Below are positions 1 to 12,127 of a stretch of DNA of 64,000 bases, one piece after another (positions within the stretch are counted from its first letter, which is position 1; each line of letters opens with the position of its first letter). The notes beneath the pieces were generated by a model that had not been told where the DNA came from, searched no databases, and was given only the letters and a program-made list of their open reading frames with translations. The translations under genes and the position numbers were made by a program. Source of the stretch: Onchocerca lupi (taxonomy: Eukaryota; Nematoda; Chromadorea; Rhabditida; Onchocercidae); the NCBI GenBank assembly GCA_028564675.1, contig JAOVVO010000211.1, forward strand, positions 1 to 64,000, given 5' to 3'.

Positions 1-36
<36 letters not shown>

Positions 37-54
37 ATTGTTATTATTATTATT
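1..54. repeat. (TTA)n microsatellite
   Basis: An almost pure TTA/ATT trinucleotide tract with a few interruptions fills the left edge of the window and probably continues beyond it. Confidence 0.9.
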
Positions 55-2296
55 GTCGTTATTATTTGTTATTCACTGTGTTATAATATTTTTTTTTATT
101 CTTGAATAAATTAATTTTCTTCTTCTTATTGCTTGCATAATTCATAGCATATTCTTTTTTTTAAAAAAAAAAAAATAATTTATTGATTCGAAAGCTTATT
201 TTTAGTTTAATAAATTCTTGAATGAAAGAGGAGAAAAAATTTGAAAAAATGACAAAGAAAAAATCGTAATTTTTTATATTTGACAAAGTTGAAAATATGA
301 TTGACAAGCCATGCATGACATATCCGCTTAAACTGTTATTTAAAAATGAATGAAAATGATTATGAAGTGAATTTCAGAAAAATATGAGATAAGTCATTTT
401 TTATTTTGGCTTCAACTATAAACGGAAATTTTCATTCATATTTATCTTTTTTTTTTCGACTTGAATTTTCAGTCCAGGTTCAGTTATTTTATGAAAATAT
501 AGATTTGAAGTTATAAAATTAAACGAATCATTAAGCAGTTATTTTCATTAATTCAAAGCGATTCAGAACAGTAATTGATGTATTTAAGAATTTTTTCGAA
601 AAATCTCAGATACATCAGTTGTTTTACTTCATTCTTTCCTCATTCTGCTTTTTGCTTTTCTCATTCTTCTTTCCCAGCACTTCCCCTCTTTAAGACTTCG
701 ATCTTGTATCATCATTCTTCGTAAGTTAAATTTAATAAATATAAGATGAAAATCTAATTATCTTAATTCATTCATTTCGAACAAATAATTTAACAGTCCT
801 TTTCCGTAAGTTGCATAATCATTTTCCCTTAAAAAATTTTCGACATTTTCATACGTTTGCATAATATTTAATATTATTGATTTGATGATTGATTTTTATT
901 TTTTAATCTTTTTTTTTTAATTTAAATATTTTTGAATAATTTTATTGATTATAAGCTATTAATGAATATATAAATCAAATAATTTGGTGCATTAAATGAG
1001 ATAGCTGTATCTATACAAACACCATGTAATATTAATTTATCATTTGAAATGTTTATTGCAAATTACTAAAATTCTAAAAATTTAAATCAAAGATGAAATC
1101 TCATTCGGTTTTCTGCTTCAGTATTTTCTGTTTATCATTAAATAAAGTGATGAAATATTTTCTTCCTCTCAAATTGTTCATATCACGGATATTAATTATT
1201 TGAACTCTAATTCCGAAAAAAACTACCGATATAAACCGGGAAGAGAATTTAGACACAAAGAATTCAAGAAGCAATCTCGGTGGTGCAGTTTCCGCTTATA
1301 CGTTAACATTGAAATCGATCGTTCTGTTCATCATTTTTCCCTTGCTTGTGCCAATTTTTTACTACTTGAAGTACTTCATCTTATTCATAAACAATTTAAT
1401 TTTTGCTGCTCTTAGAAATTTCATCACTGAATAAATGATATGACTTTTTTTCTCCAAATCTAAAAAAACTTTAGTGTTTCGAAAAAATAACGGAAGGTTT
1501 AATGGAATGCAAACTTCATATGCATTTATTGTGCTTCATTAATCCTTTTTAGGATAGTAATGTTTATTAATTATTTATTGAATATCCAAACAAAATGGTA
1601 AATATAAATTATATATCAATAAACACAGCACTTTCATAATTCCATTCGCCATAATAGCTTCAATGTATTTAAAATTTGCAATTGCTGCTGCTATCATTTT
1701 TAGATATGCTTAGAATCTGTCATCATATCATGATAAAGTAGGTAATGAAAGCTAAACCAAAAAAAAAAAATAGATTGCAAGTAATATTTTCTTGTTCTCG
1801 CATGAAAGAAAATGAATACCTAAATTTTTAAAACCCATATGATTACTTTTAGAAACTCAATAAGAATTATTTTATATCTTTTCGATTCAAATCAAAATAA
1901 AATTTCATATTTGTAATCGTTTCTTTATTATTGTTATATCTTTGCTTTCTTTTCAAAATAACAAGTACCAAAATCACTTATTTGGTTATATTTGTTTTTC
2001 GTCCATATCTTTTATTTATTTTTTCTTTATTCTATTTGTACATAAATATATCTTTAAATTGTATCATAAAATATTTTAATTTTAGTCAAACGGAACTAAA
2101 ATCTTTATATTCAGATTCCCAAAAGAATCATAATTTCACGCTAATGACGGTAATAGCATCGAAGGAAGAATGTACATCTGTGAATCTATTTATCGTCGCG
2201 TGGTAAATTTCCGAAAATTATTCCATAAATTTCGCAGAGCAGCAAGAATTTAATAATATTGATGACTTGTGATTATTTATCTGTTTATCAGTCGAT

Positions 2297-2334
2297 CGAT
2301 CTATCTATCTATCTATTCATCTATGTTTATCTGC
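2297..2334. repeat. (ATCT)n microsatellite
   Basis: Tandem ATCT tetranucleotides with slight degeneration. Related CTAT units continue for some bases on the right. Confidence 0.85.
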
Positions 2335-3916
2335 CTATCTATATTTAGTCTCATCCAAGAAATATTCTTTAGTCAAATTATTTGTATTATTCATAATATA
2401 ATGATTACTTCCTCTACCATTATTATATAAATTAAAAGTTGAAATTTTTTTGAAAATTTTTATTTTAAATAAGCAAACTACTGGTATAACTAATGAGACA
2501 ATTCTTTTTCTTTTTTTACATCTTATATAATTTCTGCATTTACTTAAGAATTTCATTATATTGCAATACTGAAAAGGATGTATTTTTTTTCTTGATATGC
2601 GAAATGTTTATTGCTGTCTGCTTAATTATTCTTAGTACATTTGGTATTATCATTATTACTGCTAGTGCTACAACATCAATCATCATTACTATTGTTGGAA
2701 TCAGCCCTGAGCTTATCCTCCAAAAGAAACAAAATCAGGAAAAAGATCATTATGAATAAAATTTGTTACTATCCGAAGGACACTATAATGATACATATAT
2801 AACGCCATCTTTCCGGTTTAGGATTCTTATATTATATACCCTTTCAGTGTCTTCTTGATTTTTTCAACTTTGATCATCAATTCATAAAATAATTTCAGTT
2901 TTTATTTTAACAAGGAGAGTTGGAAAATTAATTGCAAATTTTTGATAGGAATTGATAAGACAAATGACATTTATGTGATAAGAGAAACGAAGCATCTTTT
3001 TATCTTTTTTTTTTTTTTGTTAAGCAAAATTGAGCCAAACAAAATATCCAGATTAACGTATTGTAATAAAAAATATAATAGTTTATATAACTGGCTAAAT
3101 TTATCAGGTATTTAGTACTAAATAATAATTAATAAGACTGCAAGTTAATATTTCCATCATATAGTGATAAGAAAGCAAATGTTCAATCCTTGTGTATTTT
3201 ATTGTCACTGAAGAAATTTGCTTGATTAAATTTAATAATTTAATAACTACTTGATAGCATGATCTGTCTTTGGATAATGATAGATCAACTAATATCAAAA
3301 AATGTTTGCACTATTATTAAGAAATATACATTAAACAATTCATGTATTGACCTACTGACAAGTAATTTACGAAAAAACTGTTCATTTTTTTCCGATTTTT
3401 TGATGAAGCAAAAATTCTTGCATTTATTGCTTGTAATTTTCTTGATCGAATTGAAATTTGCATTATTCAAAAAAAGCTTTGTCGCGAAACTGAATTGATT
3501 ATTACAATAAATGCTCATATTTAATTCAATTTTTAGAAGATACTGCACAAAGGCATTTCATTTCTTCACATCGAAAGTTTGCTTGATTTTAAAGGATCCA
3601 TAATGCTGAATGACTCGTAATTTCTTGCAATAGTTTCTTCATATTTCATCATTCATTTTCAGCGGGGATGTTAATTTGATAAAGAATTATTATCGTTAAA
3701 ATATATGAATTTTTAAAGAATTCAATAGAAAGCAAATTGATTGAAATTGTTAGCTTTAAGTTAAAGTGCAAAACCAGAGCCAAGATTGTTGTTAGGGCTA
3801 AAACTTTTCAGAGTAAATGCAATTTTAATGCACTATATGTAGATTCATCCGAAACTTTATTAATTAATCAGAACTGATCAGTTGTATTGAAACAGTAATG
3901 ATTGTATTCAACATTT

Positions 3917-3938
3917 GAAGAAGAAGAAGAAGAAGAAG
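3917..3938. repeat. (GAA)7 microsatellite
   Basis: About seven perfect GAA units in otherwise unstructured AT-rich DNA. Confidence 0.9.
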
Positions 3939-4829
3939 CTTTTCTTTAATTCTTAATAAATAAATCTATGAAGTGCTTATGCATTATCAATTAGTTTAGG
4001 CTCAGTTGACTTTATTATTGGGCTGCTACCAGGAAGTCTGGAATAATGGTTCAATGGAAGAGAGAGCACCTGTGCAAGTCATTATTCATTGTCACACCAT
4101 CCTGAACACTCAACCATATGTCATTCACTTCGTCTTCATTTCATCTTATCTCATTAATCCATAAACTTCGAAGTTATCTTTTATCAGAGTGATTGCTGAG
4201 TTGCATTTATCAACGATTAAGAGGGATAAAATTAATTGTGATTTCGAAACATTTTCTTCTTTTTTCAATGTTTCATTAATTAATCAATCAAGCAGATCTG
4301 TTATAAAAATCATTGTTTTATCCTTTCGATTTTTTCACTATTAACTACATTTTGAAGTTTTGTCTTAAAATTTTGGATGATTATTGGAAGTTTTGAGGTT
4401 TAAATTGAATTCTGAAAATCCGGAAATTTGATTTCACTCTATAGCAAATAGTTATCCATTTTTATAAAAAATGATAGTTCATATTAAGAAAAAATTTTCT
4501 TTGGTTTACATGTAACATTGTAAAATAGGTTATTGTGGAAAATAAAAATCGAAAAATTATATGTATTTATTTTTCATTTATAACGGAATTCTTTTTTGAC
4601 AGATAAAATTTGGACAATCATTTCTTATTGGATAAATGTACTATTCGGCCATTGATTTTTTGGAAACTTATTAAAATTTTAGAAATAAATTTGAATTTAT
4701 CAAGATAAGTTTCAAACTTTGAAAATTATTTCGAAATATTGGATTCAGTTTCAAAAGCGTATAATGATGAAAACGATGGCTGGAGTATGAGAATTTGTTA
4801 TGGTATGGTTGTATTTGTAAATTTGTAGA

Positions 4830-5045
4830 TTAAGGCTGCATTATGTTTACGCGGCCTGTCATTCGGAAGCAACAATTGCACATGTCCATTCCTATTTCCA
4901 ACGTGTTGGACAAGAGGGGATCCCAGGAGAATAAATTCTCGGGAATATACAGCATCAAACACTCGGTCAGAATCAACATTACTTTGATTCCCGAATGTTT
5001 AAGTTGAGTTGTGATTGTGTCTGCTACAAAGCGTCGAAGCAAATT
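4830..5045. other. GC-richer island open on both strands, unidentified
   Basis: This roughly 200-base patch is clearly richer in G+C than its flanks. It carries a 70-codon frame on the minus strand (4830-5042) and other open stretches on both strands. One minus-strand frame reads DRVFDAVYSREFILLGSPLV, which has ordinary protein-like composition, but I recognise no family and see no matching splice donor and acceptor. It could be a lone exon, a decayed coding fragment or a conserved non-coding element. Confidence 0.3.
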
Positions 5046-5819
5046 CGATCGATTTCATTAAGTCAATTTTTTTTTTTTTTCATTTTTACTCTTTGCTGTT
5101 GATAAAAAAATGATAACACATTCATAATAATTGTTTTTCTATATATTAGAGAGTTGACAATTTACCGATTTCACCAATTTTAAGATGAAATGCAACTGCA
5201 GCAAAAAATTAGGCGAAATCAGATAGCATGTTTTCTTAATGAAGTAAATTAAAAAAAATAAACAATATTTTTTAAGGAAACAAATTAGGAATAGAATATT
5301 TGACAGAATTATTGAATAAAGAGGGAAGAGCGAAAAACTGTTGTTCGATTCAAATTTATTTATAATCTGAAGTTACAATAAAATAAGAATTCAAAAACGA
5401 AGTGGAAAGATATTGTGATTTAGGATGAAACATGTATTCATTAATAAGATAAAGGTTGCAGATTTCGAGTCGTATGTACATCTTTTTCCACTAATCTTAT
5501 TCCTATAAATTGATTTCCTAACCCGAAATATTTCAAACCAAAATTTAATAATAGTTTGACAAAGAAATAACTTTTCGAATGCAATACTTTTTGTTGGAAC
5601 ATGATGATAGTGTATAATTAAGCAGAAATCTCGTTTTTAATGAATTGATTAAATTTAAATTTGAAATCGTGTTTTCGATTTCATTTTCCATTTTTTTACG
5701 CGAATTAGATTTTCTGAAAACTAACTCTTCTCCTTTAATTCTTTGCCATTTTAATTTTATCTACTTTTTTTTTTGCAAATGTATGATGCATATTCGGGAA
5801 TAACTAACGCATATGGCAA

Positions 5820-6040
5820 ATATTTTTTACCACTCGACCCATAACAACAAATACTACAGTAACAACACTGTAGCAATAGCTTTTGTAATGCTGTTACGGT
5901 ACAAAATTTACTCTTATTGGTACTACAATAATAACTGTTACTGCTATTACTTTAACCACTATAACTATTCAACAAAAATAAGCAATTACTGCTACAAAAA
6001 TTATTGTCGCTGTTTTCGTCATAATTGCCATTATTAGAAC
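5820..6040. repeat. low-complexity trinucleotide-rich block
   Basis: The block is built from degenerate ACT/ACA/ATT-like triplets. It opens a 74-codon frame rich in Tyr, Asn and Cys, which is what triplet repeats produce and not evidence of a protein. Confidence 0.6.
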
Positions 6041-7559
6041 AGAAAAATGCAAAAATTTCCAAGAAATCGAAAAAGTGCAAATATCAATTTTTGGTTGAAA
6101 GTATTGTTTTTTAGTTAGAAATGGCATTTTTCTAATTTTAACTCAAAGTTCAATTTTTGGCAGATTTTTTAGCACATTTTTCTATTATCGCATTGGGCAC
6201 AAGTTTTTTGGAGAGGAATGAACCGAAAATTACTGTAAAATTGTATTGCTTTACAAACATTGGCTAATGCCAAATTCAACTAATATCCTGCTGTGTATCA
6301 AAAGAACAATAATTATTAATCGATCAAGTTCCGATTAATTACTACCGAATGGATTGATTGCAACAATCCTTTTTTTTTCCTTTACTAACCTTCAGATATT
6401 TTTAGCATATTTTGTCTTCTTTTCGTTAATAACACATTCACTCAATTTTTCTCAATTCACCTGCTCTTCGATAAATCGTGAAATCTTTGATAAAGCTTAA
6501 GAAAACTCATTGATATATAAAATCGATTCCAATTAACAAACTATCATTTTTGATGGCAAATATCTTTCCAACAGTGAAAATTATCCACGACAACTATTTC
6601 ATGATCAAGGACATTGCTTTTTCGAGTATTTAGATTGCCTGCCAATTATATTATTATCATTATTATTGATGAGTTAAAACTACTGCAAGTACAATAAAAC
6701 GGCCAAGAAGATGTTTTTGCTAAATGAAATGCTCGCACATTTATCCAAATTGAAATTCATTTCGTATTTTTTTCATTCCCTTATTATTTTTTATTTGATT
6801 AACAATAGGTTTAAAATGAAATATGCTATGAGATTTTTTAGGAAATCGTTTACACTATGTCAATAGTAAGCAACATCTTTTGATGGTGATATTCCAGTAT
6901 ATTTCAGAATTATCACCATTAAGAATCCATCATAGATTTTAATTGAAGTAATGCTGCCGTATTATAAAAATAGATTATAGTATACCAATTCACTGAAAAA
7001 AAAAAATCAATAGATTACTTTTTTAGAAATGCATACGACTCCTTATTAATTTCAAATTTCCAAATTTTCATCTCTCAAACCATTTTAATATTAGAATTTA
7101 TAGATTTAAATTCAATTCTTTTTTATATGTAATTTCTTCCATACTAGCTTGTAATCTTGTAGGATAATACTGATGAAATTGAAAATAGAAAAGAATCGAA
7201 TTTAAACTTTAAATTCAATTCTTTTGTTTCCTTTTTACTCAGTACTTCTTCACTATTAGCTTTAATTTAAATCCATCCATTTTTGTTTAAATTTTCATCT
7301 TTTATTTTTGCTTTTTTTCTTTTATTTCGTAATTTGCTCTTTTTTCGGGAATGATTTTCCATGTAAACTATTATTTTTTATAATAATAAAAATTATGAAT
7401 GAGAAAAATGAAATAGCTATTTTCTGAAATTACTCGTAGAACATTACTTTACTTTGTTTTATTATAAATTACCCAATCATATTTATCTGAATGGATATTT
7501 GTATCATATTACTTCACTAATACAAACACACGCATTCATTATGCAAATGTTACCCATTC

Positions 7560-7760
7560 GTGTAATCAGGTGGCGTATGAAGCAAGATCAAACGAGCTAA
7601 CCGCTCAATAATTCAGTTGTGATAAAGATAGTAGTAGATGGTAATGTAGGAGGAGTAAAGGTCATTTGGTCAGGCCTATCTTTCTGACCACGCCTGTTAC
7701 GTGGGAGAAGAAGGGATGGGCCAAGAGAAAGAATTGAGCCAAACAATATTCAAATAAAAT
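7560..7760. promoter_or_regulatory. GC-richer patch upstream of the LRR gene, possible promoter
   Basis: This stretch lies about 0.75-0.95 kb before the LRR start codon and is richer in G+C than its surroundings. It contains AGGTCA at 7659-7664, TGGTCAG at 7667-7673 and the inverted copy CTGACCA at 7684-7690. The last two form a perfect 7-base inverted repeat with a 10-base loop. AGGTCA-type hexamers are the classic half-sites of nuclear hormone receptors, a large family in nematodes. Part of the right arm also matches a repeat near 36.05 kb, so transposon origin is the alternative. Promoter function is inference. Confidence 0.3.
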
Positions 7761-8461
7761 TGACACTATAACCACTGCAAATCCTAGCAACCATTAAGCT
7801 TCTTTATCCATTCTTTTGCTTTCATTAATTGCTACTATGTACATTTAAACTAAAATTAAGCTCGTTTTTACAACTGACCAAGTTCATTTGATTAGTATTA
7901 TTAACAATAATAAAGATTCGTCGAATCATAATTATGTTTATTGTTTTCCCATATAATATTTGATAAGAGATGTAGTTAAATTTTAAAACTTGTCAGTGAT
8001 TTCATACTTTTTCCCTTTTTTTTTTCACTTCAAACAAAACAGATGTTTAAGATTTTTAATCTTCGTCTAGTGAGAAAATATAATTTAAAGGCAAAAAAAT
8101 ACGAAATAAGGAAAGGGACAAATTTTGAAATTTGATTGCCACAAAAAAAAAAGAAAGGAAAAAGTGGAAAAAGAGGAAAGGGAAAAGGATGAAAGAAAAG
8201 AGGAAGAAAGGGTGAAAATTTAAATTTTATTGAATGAATTGAATTTCCATTTTTCTGAACCAAAAAAATAGATGAAATAACTAACACTTATGGCTTGTCA
8301 ATCATCGTTTTTCAGATGACGTTTTGCTTTTTGGTAGGCATGTATTCGCACATATATTTATTGTTTGATGATAATAGTTAGTTGTGAGATGATTCAGTAG
8401 TATTCAACACATTAAGCGGGTTGTCAAAAGTTGTGCTTAATTCTAAAAATGATCATTTAGC

Positions 8462-8473
8462 AATTTTTTCCAG
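8462..8473 (+). promoter_or_regulatory. probable trans-splice (spliced leader) acceptor of the LRR gene
   Basis: A pyrimidine run ending TTTTTTCCAG stands 43 bases upstream of the ATG, with no obvious upstream coding exon. This is how a nematode spliced-leader acceptor looks. A cis acceptor for a 5' UTR intron is equally possible. Confidence 0.45.
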
Positions 8474-8516
8474 AGATAATTGTTGGTAATTCCTATTGGA
8501 ATAACAACTATTTCGG

Positions 8517-11500
8517 ATGATTCCTGCTAATCGTTGTCCATCTGTTCAATCAATTACAGTTATTGTCATTATTGCTTTTTGCACTGTAGCTAATTTTTGG
8601 CCAACAATTAAGGCTACTACTACTGATGCTGTTTTTGATACTGCCAAGGATGTCAAAAATCGTAAGATAAAATCTATTTCGAAGATTAAACATTACCAGA
8701 ATAATACCAGGCGATCTCATCGTCATACAGATAATATTCAAATTTCAAGATTACAATGTCCAAATTTTTGTGAATGCGAGCATGTTATTTGGTATGATGG
8801 TACTAATGAAAGTATTACGGAAATTTCTGTATTCTGCCATGAAGGTGGTTTAGAACAGATAACATTTTCTAAACTTCTAAAACAAATCCCTAGAGAAGTG
8901 ACAATTCTGGATGTTGAAGCACCGTTAGATCATCCAAATCATCTTCTCTGGGATGATAATTTGAATCAGTTGCGACATTTACGTATCTTGCGACTTGTCA
9001 ATTGCGCAATTCCAGCAATTAGTCGTGCTTTAAAATTACGCACGTTAGAAGTACTCGATCTTCGAGAAAATCGAATTCAGCACTTGCCAGTTTCTATATT
9101 TTCTGGCGTATCATCCATAAAAGAGCTCAATTTAGCGAAGAATTTGCTCAGTGTCCTGCCAACAGGTACTTTTGCATATCTCAAAAATTTGCAAATTCTA
9201 TCACTAGCCCATAATAATATTACTGAAATTACCACAAATTTATTACGTGATCTAAAAAACTTGAAATCTCTTCATTTGGATGGTAATCGAATACCAGTAT
9301 CACAGATTAATTTACTTTTTGCCGACATTCCGCAACTGGAACGATTAGAGCTAAATGAATGTGGCTTAAGTTTGGGAGCCGTAAATGATTTGGCTTTGGA
9401 TAAATTCAATTCTCTACATCAACTTGGCCTTGCCGGCAATATGCTTGGAAAGGTGCCCATAAATGCATTACGTAATTATCTAAGCTCCCTGATGACTCTT
9501 GACCTTAGTGATAATGCGCTTGTTGAAATAGAACCCGAGATATTCGCTAAATCGAATATTAGTCGACTGTTCCTTGCTGGTAATCATCTCGGTACTAACC
9601 CCAATGCACTTTCTTTCAATTCGTTAAAAACGGCAGCAGCGCTACGTGAACTGGATCTATCACGTAATAATTTTGAGCATTTTCATTCGGAATATCTTGG
9701 AATAGCTCGAGAAAGTGTGGAAGTTTTGCATCTCAACAAGAATCATATAACTGATATCGGATACTGGCTGACAGCTAACATGACAAAGCTTAAAACATTA
9801 CATTTGGGATATAATTTTATTGAATATTTACCGCAAAAATTACCCAATGAATTCGCACAGCTGATATTTCTGAATCTATCCGGAAATCAACTTTCCTCAT
9901 TACCTGCACATTCGCGGGAAATTTTACCAATGCTTCGGATGATAGATATTTCGGAAAATCGATTTACATCATTTCCAGTGACGATGATTCAGAATTTTTT
10001 CAACAGTTTAGATAAGGTTAGTTTTCCGACTTTACTTCTGCTTTATTTGAATCAATTTTCGAATTTTTTTCGAAAATTTAGTTGAAATATTCTGAAGTTT
10101 TTAATATATATATATCCTAAACATAAATATCCTTTATTTATTATACACTGATTTTGCAAAAAAATATAAATACATGAGATTTTGTCGATAATTTCTTTTT
10201 CTTCTCTCCCTTCTGTTTTCAACCTTATTTTTCAATCCTTTTTTTTGATTGGAGATTTCGTTTATGATCAAATAAAATCTGAATAAATTGAAATTTTAGG
10301 GCTGTTTAAAATTTATTTACTTGTCAAATTTCATCTGTTTACTATTTCGGTTATATCCATTCAAACCTGTCAATGATGTATAGACGAAATGCCTGGTGGA
10401 CGAAGGTCAATTATAGATAATCCTATAAGCTGTTGATCAGTAGGCCACTTCAGTTGAAGGTCATTTTTTGGACCAAAATATAATCTTTAAAATTGGACAT
10501 TTCATACTTAAATCATACTCACTTAATTTGCTATAAAATCAAACTGTTATTTACAAAGGGCATGATACTTTAGACTTGAAATTTAAAATCGTACAAAATT
10601 AGATTAAAAAAAAAAAAAAAAAAATTCTTTCCTACTTTCTTTGATATAAAATTTTTAGGCGACTGAATCGGAATTTGAAAAGAAAGAAATTAAATGCTTA
10701 ATTTTATATGACAGAGGCAATGATTTCCATATAATGATAATAATTTTCGAAATGAATAAGGTTAAAAATGCAAAATTTTGCAGATTTTCAAGGATACTCG
10801 AATTTAAATTTGATTTTTTAAGTAATACATTGCCATTTATTCACTTCTAAATATGCTTGATGATGTTATTTGTTTATCTGGAAGCATATTTATCGCGATT
10901 ATATTTATCGAATACGATTGTAATTATCTTTGTGAAAAATAATCTCATCACTGGAATAATACATTATGAAGAAATTATTATCTTAATTATAGGTAATTAA
11001 GGCTTTTGTTCTCAAATTTGCCAAAGTTGTTTGCTTAATTTATTTATTCATTTATTTGTTTTATTTGCTTATTAAATTTCATTATTTTTACTCAAATTTA
11101 ATGTAATCTAGAAAATATTTCTTAATGGTTTATACAAATATCAAACTCTTTGAGCAATTAATATTCAAACTGGTATTAATATGAGAGTAAATGTAATGAA
11201 TTGATTTTAATATAAATATATGCAAATGTATCGAAGGAGTCGACAAAAACTGAAATTTGAAGGAAGAAATAAGCATTGGAAGTAACTTCTATGAATTCTG
11301 AAATTTAACAAATTGCTATTAAACAAAATAACAAACTGCTATGCAAAGCAAAATCTATTGCAAACAAACAAAATAATGAATGATGGTGGATGGTAGTAGT
11401 AGCATAATAAACAGACATCTCATTAGTTTTTAAAATGGATTAATTTCAAGGTTTAGGAACATCTCGAAGCTTTTTAAGAACAGCTGATCAACAGCGAAAT

Positions 11501-12092
11501 ATTTTACTAGTAATTAGTTAGAATTTAAATTTCGTAATTGTTAAAACATTAAAAGCAATAATTAAATCATTTTCCTTTTTTTTATACTTAGAATTTAAAT
11601 TTCTTTTTTTCTTTTTAAATTAACATAATTAATCATAATCATCGATTCTTCTTTTCTTAGCTAAAGAGAAATGCAACATACCTAAGATAATTTTATTTTC
11701 CTTTTTTTTTTTTTGCTTTTTATCTTAATCAAAATCTATTTTAGTCTTTTTTTTGCTTAAATTTTAATTGATCAAATTTATTTCGAAATATACTTCATGC
11801 TTCTGTTATTTGCAACGGATGCAAGACATCTGATTAGCTTTACAAATTTTCTTCTTTTAATTGTCCCATCAATAGATGTCATTTGTCATCTGCTTCGATT
11901 CAGTTCTTTGCATGTCACATACCGCAAACGTGTGTACCATTCATACTGAACAACTCTTCATATTCACTAATAAAAAGCTTTTCTTTTGGTTTTGGATACT
12001 TTTTAACCCGACGAGAAGCATAGGCTCCTTTTCTTCATTTTTTCTTTCTTTTTTCGGGCCATTAATTTGTTTCCGATAATTTCTGGCTTATC

Positions 12093-12127
<35 letters not shown>

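Larger units (their letters stand above)
55..8516. other. gene-free AT-rich region
   Basis: I find no reading frame here with recognisable protein similarity or a believable exon chain. The frames of 60-90 codons are AT-rich, low in complexity and lack paired splice signals. The stretch holds microsatellites, a GC-richer island near 4.84-5.04 kb, a low-complexity block near 5.8-6.0 kb and a GC-richer patch just upstream of the first gene; these are listed separately. An unannotated ncRNA or an isolated small exon cannot be excluded from sequence alone. Confidence 0.6.

Noticed and set aside
5813..6037. 74-codon frame rich in Tyr, Asn and Cys
   Set aside because: Product of degenerate trinucleotide repeats.
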